From a virus, in the IMG/VR virus record IMGVR_UViG_3300021091_004142, positions 44,626-108,625 of that record: a stretch of 64,000 nt of DNA; one strand, written 5' to 3'. A program made the position numbers and the translations under genes. Position 1 is the stretch's first letter; every line of letters begins with the position of its first letter. Below, in pieces: positions 25,371 through 32,913 of this stretch. The notes beneath the pieces were generated by a model. The model had not been told where the DNA came from, did not search any database, and worked only from the letters and a program-made list of their open reading frames with translations.

Positions 25371-25462
25371 TGCGCTACCTCCTTAGGTAGTTGGGTATGA
25401 CAGGCCGGATGCCTAGTCATAAAAGAAAAACCCCCGGAGACCGAAGTCCCCAGGGGTGATCC
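25368..25462 (-). repeat. 95-bp duplicated leader (copy 1; copy 2 at 26533-26627)
   Basis: The terminator, TTTATGACTAG element and leader with GGAGGTAGCGCA are nearly identical in front of genes 24621-25370 and 25476-26534. This indicates recent duplication or selection for the whole expression cassette. Confidence 0.8.
25431..25457 (-). terminator. Hairpin terminator
   Basis: CCCCTGGGGACTTCGGTCTCCGGGG-type stem then TTTTTCTTTTATG on the minus strand. Confidence 0.75.
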
Positions 25463-25475
25463 TTTTTCTTATTAC

Positions 25476-26534
25476 TTACTTATTGCAAATTAGTGCCTGA
25501 TAACCTGCATCATCACCCGGTAGGTAATGACGAACAAATTCATCACTTTCGTATGACATAACTGCATCCTTGCCATGAACATGATCAAAGCCAATAGCAT
25601 GACCAAATTCGTGTATCAAGGTGCTGAACCCGGTGTACTTAAATGATCGATGTGGATCATTCGCCCAATCACCAGTAGCAAACAAATAGTTTTCGCGGAT
25701 GTATATGGCAGTATCCGCAAAGTAAATGCCAAAGAAGCCACTTACTCGCGTTTCAGCCCATGCAACACCGCCACCACCATTGCTTGTACCTGATTGACGA
25801 GGATCAAATTCAGACCTGATTGGCAAAACCATGCCATTGAAGTCTTCATCAACCTCACCAATACCAACCGTGACGTTCTTATTCAGATAAATTGACAGAT
25901 ATTCTGCCACATCTGCAAATTCACGCCACAATTCATGATCTTCATTAATGCCCATGATATCAACATGTAGGTATATGTCGCTCTCCTGGATCAATGGGAA
26001 GATGTACTGCGTGTCTTCTGCACTACCATCTGATATCACCGTGCCATTACTACTTGTAAATGTCCTGAACAAGTAGTTACTGCTGGTTGATGGCGCCATA
26101 TCACACACATACTGGACCTGATGCACAGGAGGCAGTGTTGTTGATGTTGTAGTGGTAGTAGGATCAATGTCAACTTGACATGTCCAATTTTGCACCACTT
26201 CATCCCACTGCCACACATTGCCTTCGCAATACTCTGTGTATCCGGGTTCAACAGGTTCACTGTTGATAGTTGTTTCAGTGGTTTGTTCAACCACAGTGTC
26301 CTCATCTGCGCTGAGAACATTGTACGCCACACTGGCTACCACTGGTGTGGTAAACAGCATGATGACACCAGTGATAAAGAAAGCGATCTTGCGATCATTC
26401 CTTACCCAGATGTACCGACGACGGAGACGCCATTCCCCATGATTGGGCCAGGTGGAGAAAGCCACCCAGACGATATCCGTTTCTACTGTCTTGCTCATAA
26501 AGAGCAATCTCTTGATTTTATTCATAAGTTTCAT
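25476..26534 (-). CDS. Membrane-anchored metzincin-type zinc metalloprotease
   Basis: 352 residues. A basic N-terminus (WRLRRRYIWVRNDRK) precedes a transmembrane segment at about 49-73. A Thr-rich linker (DPTTTTTSTTLPP) leads to an extracytoplasmic domain. Near residue 307 is HEFGHAIGFDH, the HExxHxxGxxH zinc site of metzincins, followed 6 residues later by VMSYES, a Met-turn as in matrixins/M10. It probably cleaves a cell-envelope or extracellular protein. The last R of the RRR run is a CGG read as Arg; a +1 shift there would hit a stop within a few codons. Confidence 0.8.
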   Translation of the reverse strand: MKLMNKIKRLLFMSKTVETDIVWVAFSTWPNHGEWRLRRRYIWVRNDRKIAFFITGVIMLFTTPVVASVAYNVLSADEDTVVEQTTETTINSEPVEPGYTEYCEGNVWQWDEVVQNWTCQVDIDPTTTTTSTTLPPVHQVQYVCDMAPSTSSNYLFRTFTSSNGTVISDGSAEDTQYIFPLIQESDIYLHVDIMGINEDHELWREFADVAEYLSIYLNKNVTVGIGEVDEDFNGMVLPIRSEFDPRQSGTSNGGGGVAWAETRVSGFFGIYFADTAIYIRENYLFATGDWANDPHRSFKYTGFSTLIHEFGHAIGFDHVHGKDAVMSYESDEFVRHYLPGDDAGYQALICNK

Positions 26535-26594
26535 TGCGCTACCTCCTCAGGTAGTTGGTGATGACAAGCCGGATGGCTAGTCATAAAAGAAAAA

Positions 26595-26621
26595 CCCCCG
26601 GAGACCGAAGTCCCCAGGGGT
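26595..26621 (-). terminator. Hairpin terminator
   Basis: Same hairpin as at 25431-25457, part of the duplicated leader cassette. Confidence 0.75.
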
Positions 26622-26655
26622 AATCCTTTTCATTGTTGCCCGTTGGTATTCGTGG

Positions 26656-26997
26656 TTATTTCTTGTTGGCCTTCTTGACCGGCTTCTTGCTGGTCTTGTT
26701 GGCCTTCTTGGCGGCTTTGGCTTCGGCTGCTTTTTCAAGTGCCTCAGTCCATACCCGCTTTTCTTTGTACAGCTCACTCCAGTCATTCAGGTGACGGCTT
26801 GAGCTGCTTTTCCATGACTCAACATCCTTCTCCAACTTGGAGATGATTTCTTGAGCCTTTGCCTTTTCGTCACCCATCTGGACGACGAGGTCTTTGATCT
26901 GGTGAACCAGACCGACGACCTTGGCTTGGAGGAACGCGGCAGTGACAGCCGAAGCCGCCACACCCACGAGGATTGCGATTGCGATTGCAGTAAGCAT
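26656..26997 (-). CDS. Inner-membrane-anchored coiled-coil protein (spanin-like layout)
   Basis: 113 residues from ATG at 26997 (GGAGGTAAGCTC upstream). N-terminal transmembrane helix (MLTAIAIAILVGVAASAVTA), a coiled-coil (about 30-75) and a Lys/Ala-rich tail. The layout resembles i-spanins or other phage envelope proteins, but no partner lipoprotein was found nearby. Confidence 0.55.
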   Translation of the reverse strand: MLTAIAIAILVGVAASAVTAAFLQAKVVGLVHQIKDLVVQMGDEKAKAQEIISKLEKDVESWKSSSSRHLNDWSELYKEKRVWTEALEKAAEAKAAKKANKTSKKPVKKANKK

Positions 26998-27051
26998 GAG
27001 CTTACCTCCTTGTTTGTTGGGTATTCCCCAACGGGCAACAAGAATATCTGG

Positions 27052-27093
27052 TTCGTGTTTATTGTGGTGCCAGATGCACAGCACAGCCCTTGT
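27052..27093 (-). repeat. Leader repeat (copy 2 at 28239-28281)
   Basis: TTCGTGTTTA(T/A)TGTGGTG(C/T)CAGA(T/C)GCACAGCACAGCCC: the two copies differ at three or four positions. Together with the 65-base repeat it indicates duplicated intergenic cassettes. Confidence 0.75.
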
Positions 27094-27156
27094 TTGCATT
27101 TCTGCATAGAACAGAGGAGCAAACTAGCAATCTATCTGCTAGTCATAAAAGAAAAA

Positions 27157-27190
27157 CCCCCGGATCAGCAGAGCCCGCTGACCCAGGGGT
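27157..27190 (-). terminator. Hairpin terminator
   Basis: CCCCTGGGTCAGCGGG / CCGCTGA-CCGGGGG type stem followed by TTTTTCTTTTATG on the minus strand. Confidence 0.75.
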
Positions 27191-27216
27191 GTATTTCTTT
27201 TGTGTATTTCTTTTAC

Positions 27217-27591
27217 TTAATAGTTGATTTTATAGCTCGGATAACGCTTTTTTGCCTTCTTCCGCTTTTTTTGTGCATTGGTCATTTCTTCTTCACAGAC
27301 CATGAGGCCTGCTCCAAGGAAAAGGATTGACACCCAAGCGGTCAACCCAATTGCAACTCCCCATCGCGTCTCAGGAAAAGCCCAAGCAGCAATCCAGGGA
27401 AAGCCGGCCAATCCGAACATGAGAATGACCATGCCCAGAAGTGAAGCGATTGGTGCGAACACCTTTTCGCTGCGTGCCTGCTGAATTTGACCAAATGCGA
27501 CCAGTGCAAGTACACCGACTGCAACGGCCGCGAAGGCTGCCACAAGGATCAAGATGATCCCAGTGAACAGCATGTGGATGAAATCAAACAT
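27217..27591 (-). CDS. Four-pass membrane protein
   Basis: 124 residues from ATG at 27591 (GGAGGTAAAAAC upstream). Hydrophobic segments at about 5-33, 45-62, 65-78 and 80-98, then a strongly basic tail (AQKKRKKAKKRYPSYK). Function unknown; it follows the metalloprotease and coiled-coil genes. Confidence 0.65.
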   Translation of the reverse strand: MFDFIHMLFTGIILILVAAFAAVAVGVLALVAFGQIQQARSEKVFAPIASLLGMVILMFGLAGFPWIAAWAFPETRWGVAIGLTAWVSILFLGAGLMVCEEEMTNAQKKRKKAKKRYPSYKINY

Positions 27592-27718
27592 GTTTTTACC
27601 TCCATGTTTGTTTGTGATACTTTTAAAGGTAAGTGTCATTTAACCTGAATGTCAGCATTTCTGCTGGCAGCTTTGGTAACGTTAAAGCTGCATTCCGCTT
27701 TTCCAAGCAACGACGAAG

Positions 27719-27783
27719 ATGGCTCTTCAGATCGTGGTCTCTTACACCACAATGACCCCTGGGTACGCAGGGGTTTCGCCTTA
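27719..27783 (-). repeat. 65-base repeat (copy 2 at 28317-28381)
   Basis: Two 65-base copies differing at about two positions, each just downstream of a gene stop. They contain CCCCTGCRTACCCAGGGG and GTGGT...ACCAC hairpins and probably act as terminators. Confidence 0.8.
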
Positions 27784-27790
27784 CTGCTTC

Positions 27791-28168
27791 TCAGCAGTTG
27801 GTACCGCACATCTTCTTGATGTTTGCGGGAGCTGCATCCATGCCCTGTTCCCAGACATTGACGCAGTGCAGGGTCCAGCTGTAACCCCACGTTTCTGTCT
27901 TCCAGTCAAAACGACGCTCGCCCTTAACACGAACAATCTTACCCTTGTACATCTCATTGAGATATCCAAAGATGTTGTTCTTGTGGGGAAACACATGACT
28001 GTCAGACGCATCGCATCCATTGAGCTCCAGCCACACCTGATTGCCATCATGGGTAATGTACTTACCCACAACCTCGATGTACTGCTGCTTGTTGCTCAGC
28101 ATCTGTCCGTATTGCTCGCATGAAGTCAAGAAGAATTCCTTGACTCCCATGATGATTGTGTTGAACAT
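27791..28168 (-). CDS. Hypothetical protein
   Basis: 125 residues. Starts MFNTIIMGVKEFFLTSCEQY (AAGGAGGAAAAGAGTC upstream) and ends IKKMCGTNC. The beta-rich middle (YIEVVGKYITHDGNQVWLEL ... KGKIVRVKGERRF) could be an OB-like barrel. Not recognised. Confidence 0.6.
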   Translation of the reverse strand: MFNTIIMGVKEFFLTSCEQYGQMLSNKQQYIEVVGKYITHDGNQVWLELNGCDASDSHVFPHKNNIFGYLNEMYKGKIVRVKGERRFDWKTETWGYSWTLHCVNVWEQGMDAAPANIKKMCGTNC

Positions 28169-28378
28169 GACTCTTTTCCTCCTTGTGGAAAAGTGTTACA
28201 TAATAGAAAGCTGAAAGCGTGTAACTCGCTTTATCTGATTCGTGTTTAATGTGGTGTCAGACGCACAGCACAGCCCTTGTTATCAGAGGGGCAACCCCCG
28301 TACCGGGGAATATGAGATGGCTCTTCAGATCGTGGTCTCTCACACCACAATGACCCCTGGGTATGCAGGGGTTTCGCC

Positions 28379-28741
28379 TTATGGACGAAGGTTGATTACT
28401 GGGCGGCCTTCTGCAGCCCACTTCTCAGCCATTTGTTCGTGTTGAATTGACTCGATGGAATAACGAACAGCCTTCTTTGCATGTTCGTCATTCCCGAGTA
28501 TTGCGTACACTGCATCTTGCACCTCAGGACGCATGAACACATGCGAATGTGGCTTGATAACAGTGCGTGACTCACAGACATACAGCTGGTACAGTGCACC
28601 AGCAATGATGTCAATGTCGACTTGACCACTCAAGGTGATCAGTTGGTACAGCGATGGATCAGCACAAATGTGCTCATCTTCACGCATGTTTGTACGAATG
28701 TACACGAGTACATCCTGGATTGCCTTCAGTATTGCGTTCAT
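28379..28741 (-). CDS. Hypothetical helical protein
   Basis: 120 residues from ATG at 28741 (GAGGAGGAAAAACTC upstream). All-helical, begins MNAILKAIQDVLVYIRTNMR. Last gene of the GC-richer minus-strand arm. Confidence 0.6.
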   Translation of the reverse strand: MNAILKAIQDVLVYIRTNMREDEHICADPSLYQLITLSGQVDIDIIAGALYQLYVCESRTVIKPHSHVFMRPEVQDAVYAILGNDEHAKKAVRYSIESIQHEQMAEKWAAEGRPVINLRP

Positions 28742-28921
28742 GAGTTTTTCCTCCTCATGTTGTTGGTATTCGTGGATAAGAACCCCCATACCGGGGTGGG
28801 CATGTTAGAGCTTTGATGTTCCAACAATACTCACTATTACCCCTTTATAAATTTTTCCTTATTTTAAGGTATTAGGATTTTATATGACTTTATATGGGTT
28901 GCCAAAAAATGTTCACAAAAG

Positions 28922-28950
28922 TTGTCATAATATGTTCCATGGTGTATAGT
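28922..28950 (+). promoter_or_regulatory. Sigma70-like promoter
   Basis: TTGTCA (28922-28927), 17-base spacer, TATAGT (28945-28950), upstream of the plus-strand gene at 29003. It lies in the 260-bp gap that separates the two arms; the rest of the gap is AT-rich with nothing else seen. Confidence 0.65.
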
Positions 28951-29002
28951 CATAGTCCGGCTACATCATATTCATAAAATCGCCCGCAAAAAAGGAAGAC
29001 AA

Positions 29003-29215
29003 ATGCCTACATTCATAGACTGTCCGTCATGTGCCTCAGAAATCATGGTTTCACAAGAAACCTCAGAGGACAACATCAGATGCCCTGATTGCCTACAGTG
29101 GATAGAAGAAGAATACGACGATGCTTACACAATGAAAACCTACTACGGCGCATCAAAACAACTGGTAAGTGCCAACGATTTTTATGATGAGGATGATTAC
29201 GGATACGATTACTGA
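29003..29215 (+). CDS. Small acidic zinc-ribbon protein
   Basis: 70 residues: CPSCASEI ... IRCPDCLQW gives a classical two-CxxC ribbon, then an Asp/Tyr-rich tail (NDFYDEDDYGYDY). AAGGAAGAC precedes the ATG. Confidence 0.7.
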   Translation: MPTFIDCPSCASEIMVSQETSEDNIRCPDCLQWIEEEYDDAYTMKTYYGASKQLVSANDFYDEDDYGYDY

Positions 29216-29231
29216 TATATAAAAATATACT

Positions 29232-29268
29232 CCCCAATTCCTGCTGGAGGGGGAATTTTTATTATTTA
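29232..29268 (+). terminator. Terminator, possibly shared by convergent genes
   Basis: CTCCCC / GGGGGA-type hairpin followed by ATTTTTATT, between the plus gene and the end of the minus-strand operon. Confidence 0.6.
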
Positions 29269-29596
29269 AAAGTCAATGTTGGTATTAGGATAATCTTTGG
29301 GATCTATTATCATCTTTTTGGTAAGATTGTCTTCTTCTAATCCTGATACTATTTCAGATTCTTCTTTGCCGGGTCATTAGGCAAACGTCTTGTACCATCA
29401 TCCATTGTTCCGGGCTGAATACGGAAATAACCAAGTTGCCTTGTTCGTCGGGATGTATGGTTATTACCTTTTCTAGATCTGGATCGTTTATGTCTGCAAA
29501 GTTTACTATTTCAGATCTTTGATTTTTTATCATACGAGCAAAGATATCCATCAATCTCTTGTATGAATCTTTTCCCATACGGATATAGTAATTCAA
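29266..29596 (-). CDS. Hypothetical protein requiring a +1 shift at CGG
   Basis: Starts at TTG 29596 (GAGGAA nine bases upstream), 75 codons to ATG ACC, then in-frame CGG at 29371-29369. Read straight on, it stops five codons later. Skipping one C gives GGC and 33 more sense codons to a TAA at 29266, for 109 residues. The added tail (GKEESEIVSGLEEDNLTKK..., ending NTNIDF) is acidic and protein-like, and fills the gap up to the terminator. This is the only shift site on the minus strand. Function not recognised. Confidence 0.65.
29369..29371 (-). other. CGG +1 frameshift site 11 (ACC CGG C)
   Basis: In-frame CGG; skipping its C gives ACC-GGC-AAA and the extended frame. Confidence 0.75.
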
Positions 29597-29728
29597 CTAA
29601 TCGTCTTCCTCATCTCTATTTCCGCAAAAAGTATCTTGAATTAAATTAAAAAATTTTCTCGTCGCGGCGGTTTGGCCGCACGGACAATCGTCATAATCCT
29701 TTTCTAAATCTTTTAGATTAGTATTCAT
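29597..29728 (-). CDS. Small Cys-containing acidic protein
   Basis: 43 residues: MNTNLKDLEKDYDDCPCGQT... ending CGNRDEEDD. Overlaps the upstream gene by 11 bases. A longer frame to 29800 is rejected because the region is already coding in another frame. Confidence 0.6.
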   Translation of the reverse strand: MNTNLKDLEKDYDDCPCGQTAATRKFFNLIQDTFCGNRDEEDD

Positions 29729-29885
29729 CTTTCTCCAAATACTCCGACCATTCATCTCCGCAGTCTCTGCATTTAACGGAAAACTTTTGTCGCACGTCAT
29801 CTTTATTCGAAAGATCTACGACCGCAAAATTGGGCGGAAAACTACAATCTGGACAAACAGCGGGATTTATCTTTTGTGTGTTCAT
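29718..29885 (-). CDS. Small zinc-ribbon protein
   Basis: 55 residues: CPDCSF near the N-terminus and CRDCGDEW near residue 39 form a zinc ribbon. Its ATGA start overlaps the recA stop, so it is translationally coupled to recA. Confidence 0.65.
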   Translation of the reverse strand: MNTQKINPAVCPDCSFPPNFAVVDLSNKDDVRQKFSVKCRDCGDEWSEYLEKDEY

Positions 29886-30844
29886 GATTTAATTAAATCT
29901 AAAATATCTTGTCTTTCTTTTAGTTTCTGAATTGCGTTATCTCTACCTTGTGCAAATGATTCGTCTCCATAATACACCCAGGCTCCACGTTGTGAAAATA
30001 TTCCTTTTTCTATGGCAATGTCAAAATAACAACCATACTTGTCTATACCTTTACCATAAAGTATGTCAAACTCTGTCATTTTCAGCGGCGGTGCCATTTT
30101 ATTCTTGATGACCTTTGCCTTAACGGCAACTCCTATAGAGTTTCCATCCTTATCCTTTAAGTCTTCTTTCTTGCGAATGTCGATTCTAACAGACGCAGCA
30201 TACTTTAGGGCCATGCCGCCTGGAGTTGTTTCTGGATTACCAAACATAATTCCAATTTTATTACGAAGTTGATTAATAAAAATTAAGAGAGTTTTATTTT
30301 CTGAGGCTAAGCCAACCAGTTTACGCATAGCCTTTGCCATTAATCTTGCCTGTAGTCCCATTTGGGCAGATTCCATTTCACCTTCGAGTTCAGCCTTGGG
30401 TATTAGTGAGGCAACAGAGTCAATCACAACAACTCCTATTTCCCCTGTTTTAATTAAACGATCAACTATTTCTAGAGCTTGTTCACCGTAATCTGGTTGT
30501 GACAACAAAAGATTATCTAAATCTACTCCTAACGATTGCATATAAATTGGATCTAACGCGTGTTCAGCATCTATGTACGCACAACGTAAACCTAATTTTT
30601 GAGCTTCGGTAACAACAGACAGCGCAATGGTTGATTTACCAGAAGATTCTGGACCATAGATCTCAACTATTCTTCCTCTTGGAAGTCCGCCAATTCCAAG
30701 AATCGCATCAAGCGAAGGAGCTCCTGTTGGAACTGAAGGCCAAGATTCAACATTGAAATTACCAAGACGCATTATAGATCCAGAACCAAACTGTCTTTCA
30801 AGTTGAGCTATTGCCAGTTCTAAACCTTTAGATTCATTAGACAT
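29882..30844 (-). CDS. recA: RecA recombinase
   Basis: 320 residues, close to bacterial RecA but with a short C-terminus. Walker A GPESSGKS at 64-71; ALDPIYMQSLGVD; Walker B-type VVVIDSVASL with KAELEGEMES and the L1 region; L2 around FINQLRNKIGIMFGNPETTPGG; DNA-pairing core complete. It forms filaments on ssDNA for strand exchange and repair of phage DNA. It overlaps 30837-31100 upstream and the zinc-ribbon gene downstream. No in-frame CGG was found. Confidence 0.95.
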   Translation of the reverse strand: MSNESKGLELAIAQLERQFGSGSIMRLGNFNVESWPSVPTGAPSLDAILGIGGLPRGRIVEIYGPESSGKSTIALSVVTEAQKLGLRCAYIDAEHALDPIYMQSLGVDLDNLLLSQPDYGEQALEIVDRLIKTGEIGVVVIDSVASLIPKAELEGEMESAQMGLQARLMAKAMRKLVGLASENKTLLIFINQLRNKIGIMFGNPETTPGGMALKYAASVRIDIRKKEDLKDKDGNSIGVAVKAKVIKNKMAPPLKMTEFDILYGKGIDKYGCYFDIAIEKGIFSQRGAWVYYGDESFAQGRDNAIQKLKERQDILDLIKS

Positions 30845-31100
30845 TTTTGATTAGATCTTTCTCAGAAAAATTTATCTTATATTTTTTTGTCATGTTAACA
30901 GCCAATTTAATTTCTTCATCTATTTCAACTAGAAGTTGCTTTTCCATGTACCTATATTCTACTCTAGATTGTTTGTCGGTTCCGAGTTGAGCACGTCTTA
31001 TTTTGTCTAATAGAGTATACATCTTTTGTATTCTGGCAATCTTGATGTTGTAGAATAATTGAGGGTTTTTCTCTTCCAACTTGCTTGTTTGACTTGTCAT
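30837..31100 (-). CDS. Hypothetical helical protein in the recA operon
   Basis: 87 residues, all-helical and basic, LFYNIKIARIQKMYTLLDKI in the middle. GAGGAAACT precedes ATG at 31100; its end overlaps recA by 8 bases. It is the first gene of the operon. Confidence 0.65.
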   Translation of the reverse strand: MTSQTSKLEEKNPQLFYNIKIARIQKMYTLLDKIRRAQLGTDKQSRVEYRYMEKQLLVEIDEEIKLAVNMTKKYKINFSEKDLIKNV

Positions 31101-31121
31101 AGTTTCCTCTGTTTTTTGGTG

Positions 31122-31146
31122 GTATACTTGGTGTCAACAAGTATAC
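31122..31146. promoter_or_regulatory. Operator-like inverted repeat
   Basis: GTATACTTG-7 bases-CAAGTATAC, a perfect 9-bp dyad between the divergent starts at 31100 and 31160. Well placed to bind a dimeric regulator of both directions. Confidence 0.6.
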
Positions 31147-31159
31147 ACAGAACGGACAT

Positions 31160-31315
31160 ATGATGCAACATAGAAATGTAATTGGTCAAGATTTTTACAG
31201 AGCTAGATTTCTTCTCAATAATAGGTTTAATACTGTCGATGATTTACTTAGATATTGGGCATACGCGGGACCGTGTCAGGAAAACTGTCCTAAGATAGAA
31301 AAAATAAAAGAATAA
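31160..31315 (+). CDS. Small hypothetical protein
   Basis: 51 residues, MMQHRNVIGQDFYRARFLLN onward, with CQENC near the end. First plus-strand gene after the divergent region. Too short for a confident family. Confidence 0.55.
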   Translation: MMQHRNVIGQDFYRARFLLNNRFNTVDDLLRYWAYAGPCQENCPKIEKIKE

Positions 31316-31321
31316 GAATAA

Positions 31322-31350
31322 TTGACATTCGATGTTAAACCTGCTAGACT
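31322..31350 (+). promoter_or_regulatory. Sigma70-like promoter for the right arm
   Basis: TTGACA (31322-31327), 17-base spacer, TAGACT (31345-31350) with an extended TG motif. It faces the virion gene block. Confidence 0.7.
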
Positions 31351-31361
31351 TGAATTGCACC

Positions 31362-31470
31362 CCCTACCCCCTACCCCCAGTTATATATACTATATATTAT
31401 ATTACTAATATACATATATATATTAATAATATTCTATATAAGTATATATGTTTTATTAAAAATATGAAAA
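31362..31470. other. C-tract plus A/T-only region
   Basis: Three C5 runs (CCCCCTACCCCCTACCCCC at about 31362-31380) followed by roughly 75 bases of almost pure A/T with ATATAT steps. It sits just after the strand switch and before the virion genes. Candidate unwinding element/origin or a long promoter UP region. No repeated initiator boxes were recognised. Confidence 0.4.
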
Positions 31471-31486
31471 TAGATTTGGGGTTGGT

Positions 31487-32903
31487 GTGAAGATTTACCA
31501 AATATATGTTCCTGATTTAAATACGTTTGTCAAGTATAAGGTGCTCGAGCCCGAACAAATAGAAAAATTTATTTCTGAGATAACAGTAAAAACAGAAAAA
31601 GATCGTAGAAGAAAAATTCTTCAATACGTAATTTATAACCTAAAAACAGAAGTCTCAAATGCACTAAGTTTGATGACTAGATCAAACGCAGAAAGATGCA
31701 TAGAAGCGTTGTATACGCGGATGCGTAATGCTAAATCCCGGTCTTGATATAGATTACTGGATATCAATTGCCTACACAAATACTAACTTTGACATAGACG
31801 ATGTAATGGATAATAATTTTGATGAGTTAAAAAATATTATCTCAAAATATAAAGATAGACCTTCTTCTCATCCCACTCAAAAAATAAAAAAGATAAAGAA
31901 AATAGAAAAAGTAAAATTTGCTAATTTAGAAGAACATCTAAAATCTAACATCATAGGACAAGATGAGGCAATAGAAACTGTATCTGCTGCACTAGTTAGG
32001 TCTCAAGCAGACATGAACGATTCAAATAGGCCATTGGGAGTTTTTCTATTTTCTGGATCATCTGGAGTAGGAAAAACACATTTGGCAAAGACTCTTCATA
32101 ATTATTTATTTGATCCTAATATCCCTATGGTTAGAATAGACTGCGGCGAATTTCAACATAAGCATGAAAACTCAAAATTGATAGGTTCTCCTCCTGGTTA
32201 TGTTGGTCATGATGAAGGTGGGCAGTTAGTAAATCAGATTGAAAAAAATCCAAATTCAGTTGTTCTCATAGATGAGGTTGAAAAAGCCCATCCAGACATT
32301 TGGAACACATTCTTAACAATATTTGACGAGGGAGCCATCACCGATGCAAAAGGTAAGATAATAGATTTTAGGGGAACAATTATTATCCTGACAACAAACT
32401 TAGGTAACGAAAAAACGGTAGATCATTTGATAGGCAAAGGTACTGGATTCAATAAAAACATTAACTATGTTCAATCGACATCTGCCATACCCCTTAAGTC
32501 ATTAGTCGAAAGAAATACGCTTGACGCGGTAAGAAAATATTTTAGACCTGAATTCTTAAACAGAATTGACAAGATCGTAATCTTCAATCATCTTTCTAGA
32601 CAAGATTGCGAAAAGATAGCAGAATTAGAAATGCAGCTAGTTTCTTCAAAATTAAACAAAAAAGGATTCTTTGCCGAGTACAACACTAGGGTGATAGATG
32701 CTTTAATAGAAAAAGGCATAGATTCAGTTAAGGGGGCTAGAGGATTGGCTCAAATAAGAAGGGACCAAATAGAAACTGGCATATCTAAGATAATTGTTCA
32801 AAGTACCATTCCAAAAGGTACTATTTTTAATATAGATTATAATGATGATAATTTTATTTTTTCTTTAAAGAAACCAAGTAAAAAAACAAAAATAGTAGAA
32901 TAG
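31487..32903 (+). CDS. AAA+ ATPase (ClpA/B D2-like) joined to an N-terminal domain by a +1 shift
   Basis: GTG at 31487, 77 codons to TAT ACG, then in-frame CGG at 31718. Skipping the C gives GGA-TGC-GTA and enters the AAA+ frame; total 471 residues. The AAA+ part has NIIGQDEAIETV, Walker A FSGSSGVGKTHLAK, pore-type GYVGHDEGGQL, Walker B VVLIDEVEKAH, sensor ILTTNLG and arginine finger FRPEFLNRID, typical of ClpB/ClpA second rings. The N-terminal 110 residues are unrecognised. Without the shift an 86-residue product is made. An internal ATG at 31728 could also make the AAA+ part alone. Likely a protein remodeller in virion assembly. Confidence 0.8.
31718..31720 (+). other. CGG +1 frameshift site 1 (ACG CGG A)
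   Basis: 0-frame ACG-CGG-ATG; shifted ACG-(C)-GGA-TGC joins the two frames. Confidence 0.8.
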
Positions 32904-32913
32904 GATTTCAACA

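Larger units (their letters stand above)
15301..27149 (-). repeat. TTTATGACTAG element family (17 copies)
   Basis: On the minus strand TTTAT(G/T)(A/G)CTAG follows a terminator and precedes a gene start by about 50-110 bases. Copies (plus-strand CTAGTCATAAA-type) start at 15301, 15800, 16330, 16996, 19156, 20164, 20578, 21337, 21996, 22333, 22814, 22939, 23255, 23377, 25413, 26577 and 27139. Nearly every gene or gene pair in 12.6-28.8 kb has one. The fixed order hairpin, T-rich, TTTATGACTAG, leader, SD, ATG suggests a promoter or processing element. Confidence 0.75.

Noticed and set aside
29597-29800. 67-codon ORF containing an in-frame CGG with no shift
   Set aside because: Its first half overlaps the real zinc-ribbon gene at 29718-29885 in another frame; the true gene starts at 29728 and has no CGG, so it is not an exception to the rule.
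31739-31741. A second in-frame CGG shortly after site 1
   Set aside because: It is in phase only with the unshifted frame; after the shift it is read CCC-GGT.
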